Positions 6,729-14,912 of a stretch of 14,912 nucleotides of DNA are shown here, in pieces. Origin of the DNA: Burkholderiaceae bacterium (GTDB lineage: Bacteria > Pseudomonadota > Gammaproteobacteria > Burkholderiales > Burkholderiaceae). A model generated the notes under the pieces. It had not been told where the DNA came from, did no database searches, and was given only the letters and a program-made list of their open reading frames with translations. The position numbers and the translations under genes were made by a program. Where the stretch lies: assembly GCA_017997515.1 (NCBI GenBank), contig JAGOEY010000024.1, positions 1 through 14,912 of the forward strand, read 5' to 3'. Each line of letters opens with the position of its first letter. Position 1 is the stretch's first letter.

Positions 6729-7610
6729 TTACATTGCGTCAATGGCCGCACGCGTCAGCAGCAGCACCTGGTCATCCCCCGCCGAGGTTTCGAGCCAGAT
6801 GGCTTCGAGTGTGGGGAAGGCGGCGTCAAAGTAAGCACGTTCGTTGCCTATTTCCAGCACCATCACCGCGTGTTCGGCCATACGGGCCGGGGCGTCGCGC
6901 AGCAGCTGGCGGATGAAGTCCATGCCGTCCGCGCCACCGGCCAGGGCCAGCACGGGCTCGGCCTGGTATTCTGCGGGCAGGGCGGCCATGCTGCTGCTGT
7001 TGACGTAGGGCGGGTTACACAGGATCAGGTCGTACGGGCCAGTCAGGGCCGCCAGGCCGTCGGAGGTGTGCAGTGTGATGCGGCCGGCCAGGTCGTGTTT
7101 GTCCACGTTGATGCGGGCCACTGCCAGCGCGTCGGCCGAGATGTCGGCGGCGTCCACCACCACGTCGGGGTAGACCATGGCGGCGAGTACGGCCAGGCTG
7201 CCGTTGCCGGTGCACAGGTCCAGCACCCGCTGGGTGTGTTCACCGAGCCAGTAGTCGATGCTGCCGTCGGCCAGCAGCTCGGCGATGAAGCTGCGCGGCA
7301 CGATGGCGCGTTCGTCCACATAAAACGGAACACCTTGGAGCCAGGCTTCCTGGGTCAGGTAGGCGGCGGGTTTGCGGGTGGTGATGCGTTTTTCAAAAAG
7401 TGTAGCTATCTGCGCTTGCTGGCCGGGCGCTACAGGCATATTTGCCATTGAATCCGGGCCATCCAGTGGGGTGTCCAGCGGCAGGCCGAGTTGCCACAAC
7501 ACCAGCCACGCGGCTTCGTCATCGGCGTTGGTGGTGCCGTGGCCGAAGGCGACATGGGCGGCGGTGAGCTGTGCGGCACCCGCGTGGATGGTTTCAAGGA
7601 CAGTGGTCAC
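6729..7610 (-). CDS. prmB: Ribosomal protein L3 glutamine methyltransferase
   Basis: SAM-dependent N5-glutamine methyltransferase that modifies ribosomal protein L3 in the characterised enterobacterial case. The 293-residue protein has motif I VLDLCTGNGSLAVLAA (129-144), acidic motif DAADIS (153-158) and the substrate-binding LILCNPPYVN (195-204). The N-terminal HemK-type region contains HGTTNADDEAAWL and PAAYLTQEAWLQGVPFYVDERAIVPRS, and the last segment YVDERAIVPRS matches PrmB rather than PrmC. It starts 15 nt after the dapE stop, so it is probably the last gene of the dap cluster. Residues about 53-74 are encoded by DNA resembling the small palindromic repeat seen elsewhere in the window; the reading frame is intact. 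Confidence 0.9.
   Translation of the reverse strand: MTTVLETIHAGAAQLTAAHVAFGHGTTNADDEAAWLVLWQLGLPLDTPLDGPDSMANMPVAPGQQAQIATLFEKRITTRKPAAYLTQEAWLQGVPFYVDERAIVPRSFIAELLADGSIDYWLGEHTQRVLDLCTGNGSLAVLAAMVYPDVVVDAADISADALAVARINVDKHDLAGRITLHTSDGLAALTGPYDLILCNPPYVNSSSMAALPAEYQAEPVLALAGGADGMDFIRQLLRDAPARMAEHAVMVLEIGNERAYFDAAFPTLEAIWLETSAGDDQVLLLTRAAIDAM
7392..7452 (-). repeat. Small palindromic repeat inside prmB, copy 3
   Basis: Within prmB, TGTAGC (7401-7406) pairs with GCTACA (7429-7434), or alternatively GCGC (7412-7415) with GCGC (7427-7430). The outer arms are TTCAA (7392-7396) and TTGAA (7448-7452). The succession TAGCTAT-x-TGCGC, then GCGCTA, parallels copy 1 (TAGCTATATGCGC, GCGCTA). It encodes PrmB residues about 53-73, including PVAPGQQAQIAT, without breaking the frame. 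Membership in the family rests on pattern similarity only. Confidence 0.45.
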
Positions 7611-7625
7611 GGAAGGCTTCAGGGT

Positions 7626-8831
<1,206 letters not shown>

Positions 8832-8843
8832 TTACGGGGTAGG

Positions 8844-9995
8844 TCAGTGTTTGACTTCAAGCACGATTTCGGTGAACGACGGGGTGTCGTCCGGGTCGAC
8901 CTCGGGGGTGGCAGATTTGGGCCGGTTCTTGCCCATGAAGTCGTTCTGCAGACGCCACAGCAGGTTGGTGGGGGAGTCGGCATGGGCCATCCCTTCCTCG
9001 CGCTCGACCAGGCCGTCGGTCACCAGCGTGGCAATGGCGGCCTCGAAGGTCTGGGAGCCTTCGGCGATGGAGTTGACCATGGCGTCACGCACGGCGGAGA
9101 AGTTGCCTTGTTCCATCAGCTCGGCCACCAGTTTGGTGTTGAGCAGCACTTCCACCGCAGGCACGCGGGCGCCATTCACGGTGCGCAGCAGGCGCTGGGA
9201 GATCACCGCGCGCAGCCCGGAGGCCAGGTCGCCCAACAAGCTGGGGCGCACCTCCACCGGGTAAAAACTCAGGATACGGGTCAGGGCTTGGTAGCTGTTG
9301 CTCGCGTGCATGGTGGCCAGTACCAGGTGGCCCGACTGGGCATACGACAAGGCCGCAGACATGGTCTCGCGGTCGCGGATTTCACCAATCAGGATCACGT
9401 CGGGCGCCTGGCGCAGCGCGTTCTTCAGCGCCACCTGCAGCGTGGCCGCGTCGGTGCCGATCTCGCGCTGGTTCACCACCGACTTCTTGTTACGGAACAA
9501 AAATTCGATAGGTTCTTCCAGCGTGAGGATGTGGCCACTGACTGCTTCATTGCGGCTGTCGATCATCGCCGCCAGGGTGGTGCTTTTGCCGGAGCCCGTG
9601 GCCCCCACCACCAGCAGCAGACCGCGCCGTTCCATCACCAGGTTACCGATGATGGAGGGCAGTTTCAGCGCATGCAGCGAGGGAATTTCACCGTCGATGA
9701 ACCGGATCACGGCGGCAATCGTGCCGCGCTGGCGCATGGCGCTGATACGAAACCGCCCCACACCCGGAAGCGCCACACCCATGTTGAGTTCGCCGGTTTC
9801 TTCCAGCTCCTCCATCCGTGTGGGTGGCACCACCTCCGCCAGCAGATTGCGCGGCCCATCGACCGGCAGCAGCTGGGTGTTCACCGGAACACTCTGGCCA
9901 TTAATCTTGATCATCACCGGCGCATTGGCCGAGAGGAACACGTCCGACGCCTGCTTCTCGCTCATCAAACGGAAAATACGTTCCATGGTGCCCAT
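8844..9995 (-). CDS. pilU: PilT/PilU-family type IV pilus retraction ATPase
   Basis: Hexameric motor ATPase of the type IVa pilus, cytoplasmic. The 383-residue protein has an N-terminal PAS-like domain (MERIFRLMSEKQASDVFLSA, with MIKINGQSVPV), Walker A GATGSGKST (131-139), the Asp-box LTLEEPIEFLF (157-167), Walker B DVILIGEIRD (199-208) with Glu205, and His-box SGHLVLATMH (221-230). Several features favour PilU over PilT: the long C-terminal tail after about residue 345, the EIVLEVKH ending, and its position away from a pilT gene. The start at 9995 (MGTMERIF) has GGAG 7 nt upstream, which decides it over the second ATG. It sits between dapD and dapE; the 207-bp gap after dapD contains a structured repeat, so it may have its own promoter. 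Confidence 0.88.
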   Translation of the reverse strand: MGTMERIFRLMSEKQASDVFLSANAPVMIKINGQSVPVNTQLLPVDGPRNLLAEVVPPTRMEELEETGELNMGVALPGVGRFRISAMRQRGTIAAVIRFIDGEIPSLHALKLPSIIGNLVMERRGLLLVVGATGSGKSTTLAAMIDSRNEAVSGHILTLEEPIEFLFRNKKSVVNQREIGTDAATLQVALKNALRQAPDVILIGEIRDRETMSAALSYAQSGHLVLATMHASNSYQALTRILSFYPVEVRPSLLGDLASGLRAVISQRLLRTVNGARVPAVEVLLNTKLVAELMEQGNFSAVRDAMVNSIAEGSQTFEAAIATLVTDGLVEREEGMAHADSPTNLLWRLQNDFMGKNRPKSATPEVDPDDTPSFTEIVLEVKH

Positions 9996-10097
9996 TGCGT
10001 TGCTCCATCCATCAGTGAGTGAAAAGTCTCAAACCGTCATGCGCTGTCCGCATACCCGGCGTCTGTCAATGCGCCCTAACTGCGCTGCCTGCAAGGC

Positions 10098-10206
10098 CAG
10101 CGCCCATCCAGCAGACACCGCAGAACCGGCTTTGCCGGGCTGCAGGTGTCGCCCCCTGCAAGGGGGTTGGCGTTTACACGAAGTGAAAAAGCCTGGGGGT
10201 GTTTAA
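10098..10206 (-). repeat. Multi-hairpin 3'-end repeat element, copy B
   Basis: On the minus strand this begins with the dapD stop codon itself (TTAAACACCCCC) and runs away from the gene. In order it has a weak CAC-TTC-GTG hairpin, CCCCCT/AGGGGG (10152-10157 with 10161-10166), CCGGC-AAA-GCCGG (10126-10138) and then a block GTTCTGCGGTGTCT. Beyond it, GCGCTG-CCT / AGG-CAGCGC (10082-10103) forms a further hairpin. The block order matches copy A at 2871-2991. The third hairpin differs from copy A by a paired change (CTGGC/GCCAG against CCGGC/GCCGG). Likely a terminator, attenuator or RNA-processing site between dapD and the pilU-like gene. Confidence 0.65.
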
Positions 10207-11036
10207 TCTCTCAGCAAGTCGTTCAAGCTGGTCTTGGAACGGGTTTGCGCATCCACCGTCTTGACGATGATGGCCGCATAGGTGCTGTAGTCCTGGCCGC
10301 TCTTGGTCTTCTTGGGCAGGTTGCCGCTGATGACCACGCTGCCGCTGGGCACGCGGCCAAAGAAGGTTTCGCCGGTGTCGCGGTTGAAAATGGGGGTGCT
10401 CTGGCCGATGTACACACCCATGCCCAGCACCGAGTTTTCTTCAATCACTACACCTTCGACCACTTCCGAGCGGGCGCCGATAAAGCAGTTGTCTTCGATG
10501 ATGGTGGGGCCGGCTTGCAGCGGCTCCAGCACACCACCAATGCCCACACCGCCGGACAGGTGCACACCCTTGCCGATCTGTGCGCAGCTGCCCACGGTGG
10601 CCCAGGTGTCAACCATGGTGCCTTCATCGACATACGCGCCGATGTTCACATACGACGGCATCAAGATCGCGCCCTTGGCGATGTAGCTGCCGCGGCGTGC
10701 CACAGCGGGGGGCACCACACGCACGCCGGTGGCCTTCATTTCAGCCTCGGACAGGTGGGCAAACTTGGTCTGCACCTTGTCGTAGAAGCCCAGGTCACCG
10801 GCCTTGACGACTTCGTTGTCCTTCAGGCGGAAGGACAGCAGCACAGCCTTCTTGATCCACTGGTGCACCGTCCACTTGCCGACCGCTTCGCGGGTGGCCA
10901 CACGCAGGGTGCCGTTGTTCAACTGGGCAATCACGTGTTCCACCGCGTCCTGCACTTCCTTGGGGGCAGAAGAGGGGGACAGGTTGGCGCGGTCTTCCCA
11001 CGCGGCGTCGATGGTGGTTTGCAGTTGCTGTGTCAT
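10203..11036 (-). CDS. dapD: Tetrahydrodipicolinate N-succinyltransferase
   Basis: Transfers succinate from succinyl-CoA to tetrahydrodipicolinate, the committing step of the succinylase branch of diaminopimelate synthesis. The 277-residue protein is close to the usual length. It has the N-terminal helical domain ([17 protein letters not shown]), then a left-handed beta-helix of hexapeptide repeats from about 105 to 240, including [40 protein letters not shown] and [10 protein letters not shown]. The ATG at 11036 is chosen because the protein then begins as in known DapD; an open extension 51 codons upstream overlaps dapC and is not DapD-like. It follows dapC by 31 nt. The stop codon TAA is also the first bases of a structured repeat. 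Confidence 0.96.
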   Translation of the reverse strand: MTQQLQTTIDAAWEDRANLSPSSAPKEVQDAVEHVIAQLNNGTLRVATREAVGKWTVHQWIKKAVLLSFRLKDNEVVKAGDLGFYDKVQTKFAHLSEAEMKATGVRVVPPAVARRGSYIAKGAILMPSYVNIGAYVDEGTMVDTWATVGSCAQIGKGVHLSGGVGIGGVLEPLQAGPTIIEDNCFIGARSEVVEGVVIEENSVLGMGVYIGQSTPIFNRDTGETFFGRVPSGSVVISGNLPKKTKSGQDYSTYAAIIVKTVDAQTRSKTSLNDLLRD

Positions 11037-11067
11037 GGTTGTGTCTTGTGAAAAGAGAGGAAAGTAG

Positions 11068-12288
11068 TTAAACGGCTGCCGGTGTTTTGGACTGGACAAA
11101 CGCGGCGATGCGCCGGGCTGCCTCGGCACATTCGGCGGTGTCGGCCACCAGCGCCATACGGATGCGTTGGGCGCCTGGGTTCGCGCCATTCACGTCGCGG
11201 GCCAGATAGCTGCCCGGCAGCACCGTCACATTGTAAAGAGCGAGCAGTTCACGGGCGAACTCCGTGTCGCTCAGGCCCAGCGCGTCGGGCACGCGGGCCC
11301 ACAGGTAAAAGCTGGCGTCAGGCAATTGCACATCAAGCACCTTTGCCAAGATGGGGGTGACTTCGGCGAACTTGGCGCGGTACTGGGCGCGGTTGTCCAC
11401 CACGTGCTGCTCATCGCCCCAGGCCAGGATGCTGGCCGTCTGCACCACGGGGCTCATGGCGCTGCCGTGGTAGGTGCGGTACAGCGCAAAAGCTTTCAGC
11501 AGCGCGGCATTGCCCATCACGAAGCCGCTGCGCAGGCCGGGCACATTGCTGCGTTTGGACAGACTGGTGAAGGCCACCAGCCGGGGGAAGTCGGCCCGGC
11601 CCAGACGGGCGGCGGCCTCCAGCCCACCCAGCGGTGGCTCGTCGCGGAAATAAATCTCGCTGTAGCACTCGTCCGACGCGATGGTGAAGCCATAACGGTC
11701 GGACAGCGCAAACAGCTTTTCCCATCCGGACAGAGGCATCACCGCGCCGGTGGGGTTGCCGGGTGAACACACAAACACCAGCTGGGTGCGCGCCCACACA
11801 TCGGCAGGCACGCTGTCCCAGTCCACTGCAAAGTTGCGCGCCGGGTCGCTGGGGGCATAAAACGGCTCGGCACCGGCCAGCAGCGCAGCCCCTTCGTAGA
11901 TTTGGTAGAACGGGTTGGGGCAGACCACCACAGGGCGGTCTTGTGTGGGGTCAATCACCGTCTGCGCAAACGCAAACAGCGCTTCACGTGAGCCGTTGAC
12001 CGGCAGCACCTGCGTCGCAGGGTCCAGCGTCAGCCCATAACGCGTCTGCACCCAGCCGGTGAACGACGCGCGCAGCTGGGGCGTGCCCAACGTAGCCGGG
12101 TACACCGCCAGGCCACCTTCGCGCGTGGCATCGGCCAGGGCTTGCTGGATAAAAGGCGGTGTGGGGTGTTTGGGCTCCCCGATGCCCAGGCTGATCGCGG
12201 GGTAGGCCGGGTTGGGTGTGACGTCGGCGAAGAGTTTGCGCAGCCGCTCGAAGGGATAGGGCTGGAGTTTTTGGAGCAGCGGGTTCAT
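11068..12288 (-). CDS. dapC: N-succinyldiaminopimelate aminotransferase
   Basis: PLP enzyme converting N-succinyl-2-amino-6-ketopimelate to N-succinyl-LL-diaminopimelate with glutamate as amino donor. It is the middle step between DapD and DapE, and its place next to dapD supports dapC over a generic aminotransferase. The 406-residue protein shows [10 protein letters not shown] (32-41), the substrate loop SPGNPTG (175-181), Asp206 in [11 protein letters not shown], the Schiff-base Lys245 in [16 protein letters not shown] and a C-terminal QRIRMALV with the substrate-binding arginine. It is first in the run dapC-dapD-pilU-dapE-prmB. The start at 12288 ([16 protein letters not shown]) lacks a Shine-Dalgarno; a GATAAT hexamer 7 nt upstream suggests a very short or absent leader. 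Confidence 0.94.
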   Translation of the reverse strand: MNPLLQKLQPYPFERLRKLFADVTPNPAYPAISLGIGEPKHPTPPFIQQALADATREGGLAVYPATLGTPQLRASFTGWVQTRYGLTLDPATQVLPVNGSREALFAFAQTVIDPTQDRPVVVCPNPFYQIYEGAALLAGAEPFYAPSDPARNFAVDWDSVPADVWARTQLVFVCSPGNPTGAVMPLSGWEKLFALSDRYGFTIASDECYSEIYFRDEPPLGGLEAAARLGRADFPRLVAFTSLSKRSNVPGLRSGFVMGNAALLKAFALYRTYHGSAMSPVVQTASILAWGDEQHVVDNRAQYRAKFAEVTPILAKVLDVQLPDASFYLWARVPDALGLSDTEFARELLALYNVTVLPGSYLARDVNGANPGAQRIRMALVADTAECAEAARRIAAFVQSKTPAAV

Positions 12289-12295
12289 GGGTTGG

Positions 12296-12301
12296 ATTAT
12301 C
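12296..12301 (-). promoter_or_regulatory. Candidate -10 box for the dapC operon
   Basis: GATAAT on the minus strand, ending 7 nt before the dapC ATG. It matches the sigma-70 -10 consensus at five of six positions. No good -35 box is seen 16-18 bp upstream. If used, transcription would begin at or next to the start codon, consistent with the missing Shine-Dalgarno. Confidence 0.4.
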
Positions 12302-12392
12302 TGGGATCGGGGTGCTCCATCGCGTCTGGTTCAGCAGTGTTGTTTCGCTGGGCAAGGCAAAATCTCTTCCCAGGGTCTTTTAAGAGCGGTGT

Positions 12393-12422
12393 TTGAAAAG
12401 CTGTATGCTTGCACAGTATTTT
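12393..12422 (+). promoter_or_regulatory. Candidate promoter of the restriction-modification genes
   Basis: TTGAAA (12393-12398), an 18-bp spacer and TATTTT (12417-12422) make a plausible sigma-70 promoter about 55 bp upstream of the methyltransferase start. An overlapping alternative is TTGCAC (12409-12414) with TATGGA 18 bp later. The intergenic stretch 12302-12476 is more AT-rich than its left neighbour and holds no other gene. No controller-protein gene or obvious C-box is seen. Confidence 0.4.
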
Positions 12423-12476
12423 GCGTCAAGGGTATGGATTTTTTAAAGTGACGGCAATGCAATCCAGGGTGTCAAT

Positions 12477-13649
12477 ATGGAAATGGTAGCGAAGGACGCT
12501 GGTGTCAATTTGGCGCTTCCAGGGATGGATGTGCCGCAGTGGCCTGCGTCTTCTACCTCTGCAAACTCCTCCAAAAGCAAGTCCGCAAAGCCCCATTTTT
12601 TGGAGTTTTTTGCAGGCAGTGGGCTTGTTGCCAAAGGCTTGGAGCGTTATTTTCAACCGGTCTGGGCCAATGACGTTTCGGCCAAAAAAGCCGCCGTGTA
12701 TGTGGCCAACCATGGGCTCCAGGCCTTCCATTTGGGCTCCATTGCGGATGTCAGTGGCCATGACTTGCCACAAGCCACTTTGTCGTGGGCCAGCTTTCCT
12801 TGTCAGGATCTCTCTTTGGCGGGTTTGAACGGCGGCATCCGCGCCCAACGCAGTGGACTGGTGTGGCAGTGGTTGCGCGCCATGGACGAAATGCCGCAGC
12901 GCCCCCCTTTGCTGGTAGCCGAGAACGTAACGGGCTTGCTCTCCTCGGAGGGCGGTGCCCACTACCACGTCTTGCACAAAGCCCTGCGCGAACGGGGTTA
13001 TGCCGTGGGAGCCGTGGTGCTGGATGCCTTGCATTGGGTGCCGCAGTCGCGCCAGCGGGTTTTTGTTGTTGCTGTCCAAGAAGGTGTGCATTTGCCCGCT
13101 GCGTTGGTGGATGTAGCTCCGAACTGGATGCACCCGCCATTTTTGGTGAATGCCGTCTCTGGGTTGGATGAATTCATTTTTTGGAAAATGCCTGTCCCGG
13201 CAAAACGGAAGTGCACGCTGGCCGATCTGATGGAGCCCGGTGCGCCGTTGGACGAAACCGCCGCATCCACTCGAAAGTTAGAACTGATCCCCGAAGCTCA
13301 CCGTGCCAAATTGGCGCAGCAAGCCGAGATGGTGGCACCAGGCTACCGGCGAACCCGTAACGGACGCCAGGTGCTGGAGCTGCGTTTTGATGGCGTAGCC
13401 GGGTGCTTGCGCACGGCCGAGGGTGGTAGCAGCCGGCAAATAGTGGTGTTTAAGCGTGGCGATACTTACAGCACGCGGTTGTTAACCGTGCGCGAAGCCG
13501 CCCGCTTGATGGGTGCCCCCGACAGCTACAAAATTCCAGGCTCCTACAACGATGGTTACACCGCCATGGGTGACGCGGTGGCGATGCCCGTGGCGCGCTA
13601 TCTGGCGCAGCACCTGCTGGCACCCCTGGGCAAGGCCTTACATGTCTGA
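12477..13649 (+). CDS. DNA (cytosine-5) methyltransferase
   Basis: Transfers a methyl group from SAM to C5 of cytosine at a specific DNA site, here probably protecting host DNA from the next gene's product. In the 390-residue protein, motif I is FLEFFAGSGLVAKGL (41-55), motif IV ASFPCQDLS (105-113) with catalytic Cys109, motif VI VAENVTG (147-153), motif VIII QSRQRVF (190-196), motif IX RLLTVREAARLMGAPDSY (334-351) and motif X GYTAMGDAVAMPVARYLA (360-377), with Asp in place of the more usual Asn. The target-recognition region is short (about 235-325) and includes LRFDGVAGCLRTAEGGSSRQ, so the site cannot be read off. The N-terminal 38 residues are Ser/Lys-rich. The ATG at 12477 has AGGG upstream; a stop codon 11 codons back with no ATG between supports it. 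Its GC content appears lower than the dap genes. Confidence 0.92.
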   Translation: MEMVAKDAGVNLALPGMDVPQWPASSTSANSSKSKSAKPHFLEFFAGSGLVAKGLERYFQPVWANDVSAKKAAVYVANHGLQAFHLGSIADVSGHDLPQATLSWASFPCQDLSLAGLNGGIRAQRSGLVWQWLRAMDEMPQRPPLLVAENVTGLLSSEGGAHYHVLHKALRERGYAVGAVVLDALHWVPQSRQRVFVVAVQEGVHLPAALVDVAPNWMHPPFLVNAVSGLDEFIFWKMPVPAKRKCTLADLMEPGAPLDETAASTRKLELIPEAHRAKLAQQAEMVAPGYRRTRNGRQVLELRFDGVAGCLRTAEGGSSRQIVVFKRGDTYSTRLLTVREAARLMGAPDSYKIPGSYNDGYTAMGDAVAMPVARYLAQHLLAPLGKALHV

Positions 13650-14571
13650 ATTGAGCGGTCGCCTGGGGGCATACCAAAAACTCCACACATTAACGACCAA
13701 AGGCAAACTCGCGGCCATTCTGTATGTGTCGCGGTTGGCCAAGCAGCGCGGCTTGCCCTTGGACTCTTCCATCCTGGTGGCCGATAGCCGAGGCCAAGTG
13801 CTGGGTTTGGGAAAGTCTGCGGTGCAGGCCATTCTGAAAGACCACGGAGTGCTGCGCGTGCTGGCCGAAGAGGGCGGGCGCACCAGCCGTGGCAGCCTGG
13901 GCCATATGCATGACTACGTGGCTTTTTTGAACCAGTTGGGTGAGGACGGTGTGGCCGACCTGGATGCCATTGAGTCCTGGTGGGTGGCTCGTGTGCAGGA
14001 CTTCTTTACGGCGCAGCCTTTTGTGCTGCGCTACGACACCAGCAAATCGCTGCGGGCCATGGTGCGGGATCTTTTGGCGCAGGCTATCAAGCGGCAGAAA
14101 GAAAATCCAGGAACCCAGTACGCCGGTGCCGTGTTGCAGCATCTGGTGGGGGCCAAACTGTCTTTGGTGCTGCCAGAAGGGTGTTTTGCACACCATGGGT
14201 TTTCTGTATCTGACGCCATGAGCGCCCGCAGCGGGGACTTCGTGATCGACGATGTGGTGATTCACACCACTACCGCCCCGGGTGAAGCGCTGATGCGCAA
14301 ATGTGCTGCCAACTTGTCTGCAGGATGCCGCCCGATCATTGTCACGGTGCATGCCAATATGCCTGCCGCAGAATCGTTGGCTGACATTCAAGGCATTGCG
14401 GGCCGGGTAGACGTGCTGGAGGTAGAGCAGTTTATTGCCACCAATGTGTACGAACTCAGCCTTTTCAAAACGGCAGACCGCAAGCTGACGATTGAAAAGC
14501 TGGTTGATAGGTACAACGCCGTGGTGGCCGACTGCGAGACAGACCCCAGCCTGAAAATAACGCTGGGGTAA
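13642..14571 (+). CDS. DUF4928-type putative type II restriction endonuclease
   Basis: 309-residue protein that I place in the DUF4928 group, found beside cytosine methyltransferases and therefore suspected to be the restriction partner. The group's apparent signature here is AGAVLQHLVGAKLSLVLP (161-178), then SARSGDFVIDDVVIHTTTAPGEALMRKC (194-221) with NLSAGCRPIIVTV (224-236). The first two segments look like the first part of a PD-(D/E)xK nuclease core (helix, then GDF strand), but an E-x-K triplet is not evident at IHTTTAP, so the catalytic residues are unclear. The start ATG lies inside the last codons of the methyltransferase (8-nt overlap), which implies translational coupling. Endonuclease activity is inference from context; a regulatory or DNA-binding partner role is the alternative. 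Confidence 0.75.
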   Translation: MSELSGRLGAYQKLHTLTTKGKLAAILYVSRLAKQRGLPLDSSILVADSRGQVLGLGKSAVQAILKDHGVLRVLAEEGGRTSRGSLGHMHDYVAFLNQLGEDGVADLDAIESWWVARVQDFFTAQPFVLRYDTSKSLRAMVRDLLAQAIKRQKENPGTQYAGAVLQHLVGAKLSLVLPEGCFAHHGFSVSDAMSARSGDFVIDDVVIHTTTAPGEALMRKCAANLSAGCRPIIVTVHANMPAAESLADIQGIAGRVDVLEVEQFIATNVYELSLFKTADRKLTIEKLVDRYNAVVADCETDPSLKITLG

Positions 14572-14585
14572 AAGATGGACTCTGA

Positions 14586-14642
14586 TTTTGGCATTAAAAC
14601 TACCTCTTGCACCCGTCCATAGAGCGCAAGTTGCTACCAAAA
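14586..14642. repeat. Small palindromic repeat, copy 2
   Basis: Between the convergent restriction gene and mmsB-like gene. Outer arms are TTTTGG (14586-14591) / CCAAAA (14637-14642) and the inner stem is CTTGC (14606-14610) / GCAAG (14626-14630), with CCGTCCATAGA in the loop region. It shares CGTCCAT and the overall layout with copy 1 at 2123-2199. It may serve as a bidirectional terminator between the two genes, but has no T-tract directly after the stem. Confidence 0.55.
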
Positions 14643-14654
14643 TAGAAGCAATCT

Positions 14655-14912
14655 TCAGCCCCTCTGCACCATCTTCAACACACTCGAAAAGTCCAGCGCC
14701 CCGTGCCCGGCCAGGCTGTGGGCAGCGTAGAGGTTGCGGGCCAGGCCGCCCAGCGGTGTGCTGGCCTTGACAGTGGTAGCGTTTTCCTGGGCCAGGCCCA
14801 GGTCTTTCAGCATCAGGTCGGTGCCAAAGCCGCCTGCGTAGCCTTTGGATGCGGGGGCTGTGTCCATCACACCGGGCATGGGGTTGTATTTTTCCAGCGC
14901 CCAGTTACCGCC
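14655..14912 (-). CDS. mmsB: 3-hydroxyisobutyrate dehydrogenase, C-terminal end (partial)
   Basis: The last 85 residues of an NAD-dependent beta-hydroxyacid dehydrogenase, running off the right edge with its 5' end missing. The visible GGNWALEKYNPMPGVMDTA, then GYAGGFGTDLMLKDLGLAQE and the ending YAAHSLAGHGALDFSSVLKMV, match the helical C-terminal domain of 3-hydroxyisobutyrate dehydrogenase (valine degradation). The KDLGLA lysine is in the family's conserved cofactor-side helix. The N-terminal Rossmann fold and the catalytic lysine lie outside, so the substrate is not certain; a tartronate-semialdehyde reductase or similar relative is less likely given the sequence. It is convergent with the restriction gene, 83 bp apart, with a palindromic repeat between. 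Confidence 0.85.
   Translation of the reverse strand, partial: GGNWALEKYNPMPGVMDTAPASKGYAGGFGTDLMLKDLGLAQENATTVKASTPLGGLARNLYAAHSLAGHGALDFSSVLKMVQRG

Noticed and set aside
12477..12600. An N-terminal HTH in the methyltransferase that would make it self-regulating
   Set aside because: Residues 1-38 are Ser/Lys/Ala-rich with no helix-turn-helix pattern; motif I starts at residue 41.

Overview
The window looks like a chromosomal segment of a betaproteobacterium of the order Burkholderiales, most likely the family Comamonadaceae (Rhodoferax/Polaromonas/Acidovorax-like). This rests on the high GC content, the protein families, the succinylase-type diaminopimelate genes with a PilT/PilU ATPase embedded among them, and short palindromic repeats of a kind I associate with that family. 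The genus is inference. I see no rRNA, tRNA, CRISPR array, transposase gene or prophage.

Layout. On the left edge (1-818, minus strand) are the N-terminus of a membrane-anchored protein, probably a GGDEF enzyme, and nth (endonuclease III). Divergent from these are a LysN/KAT-like PLP aminotransferase (917-2113) and a DUF2939 protein (2215-2868). From 3020 to 12288 every gene is on the minus strand. In transcription order these are dapC, dapD, a PilU-like ATPase, dapE and prmB (lysine/peptidoglycan precursor synthesis plus a pilus motor and a ribosomal-protein methyltransferase); then a brnT-brnA toxin-antitoxin pair; then a yheS-like ABC-F ATPase and a DUF697-like protein. On the right, 12477-14571 (plus strand) is a compact two-gene restriction-modification candidate: a C5-cytosine methyltransferase overlapping a DUF4928-type putative endonuclease. 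It is followed by the 3' end of a convergent 3-hydroxyisobutyrate dehydrogenase gene running off the right edge.

The most interesting material lies mostly between genes. (1) Two diverged copies (about 2871-2991 plus; about 10098-10206 minus) of a multi-hairpin element sit at or within 3 nt of the stop codons of a DUF2939 gene and dapD, in the same orientation as the gene. A compensatory base-pair change between the copies suggests a structured RNA. (2) A different small palindromic element appears three times: after the aminotransferase, after the restriction gene, and in frame inside prmB. (3) A 171-bp MITE-like element with 24-bp perfect terminal inverted repeats lies between the ABC-F gene and the toxin-antitoxin pair. 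(4) A perfect 10-bp inverted repeat overlaps the brnT start codon and is a likely autoregulatory operator.

How the genes work together: DapD, DapC and DapE are three consecutive steps of the succinylase branch to meso-diaminopimelate. BrnT and BrnA should form a toxin-antitoxin complex that represses its own promoter. The methyltransferase and DUF4928 protein are likely a self-contained DNA defence module placed between dapC and the mmsB-like gene. The other genes are ordinary housekeeping functions.
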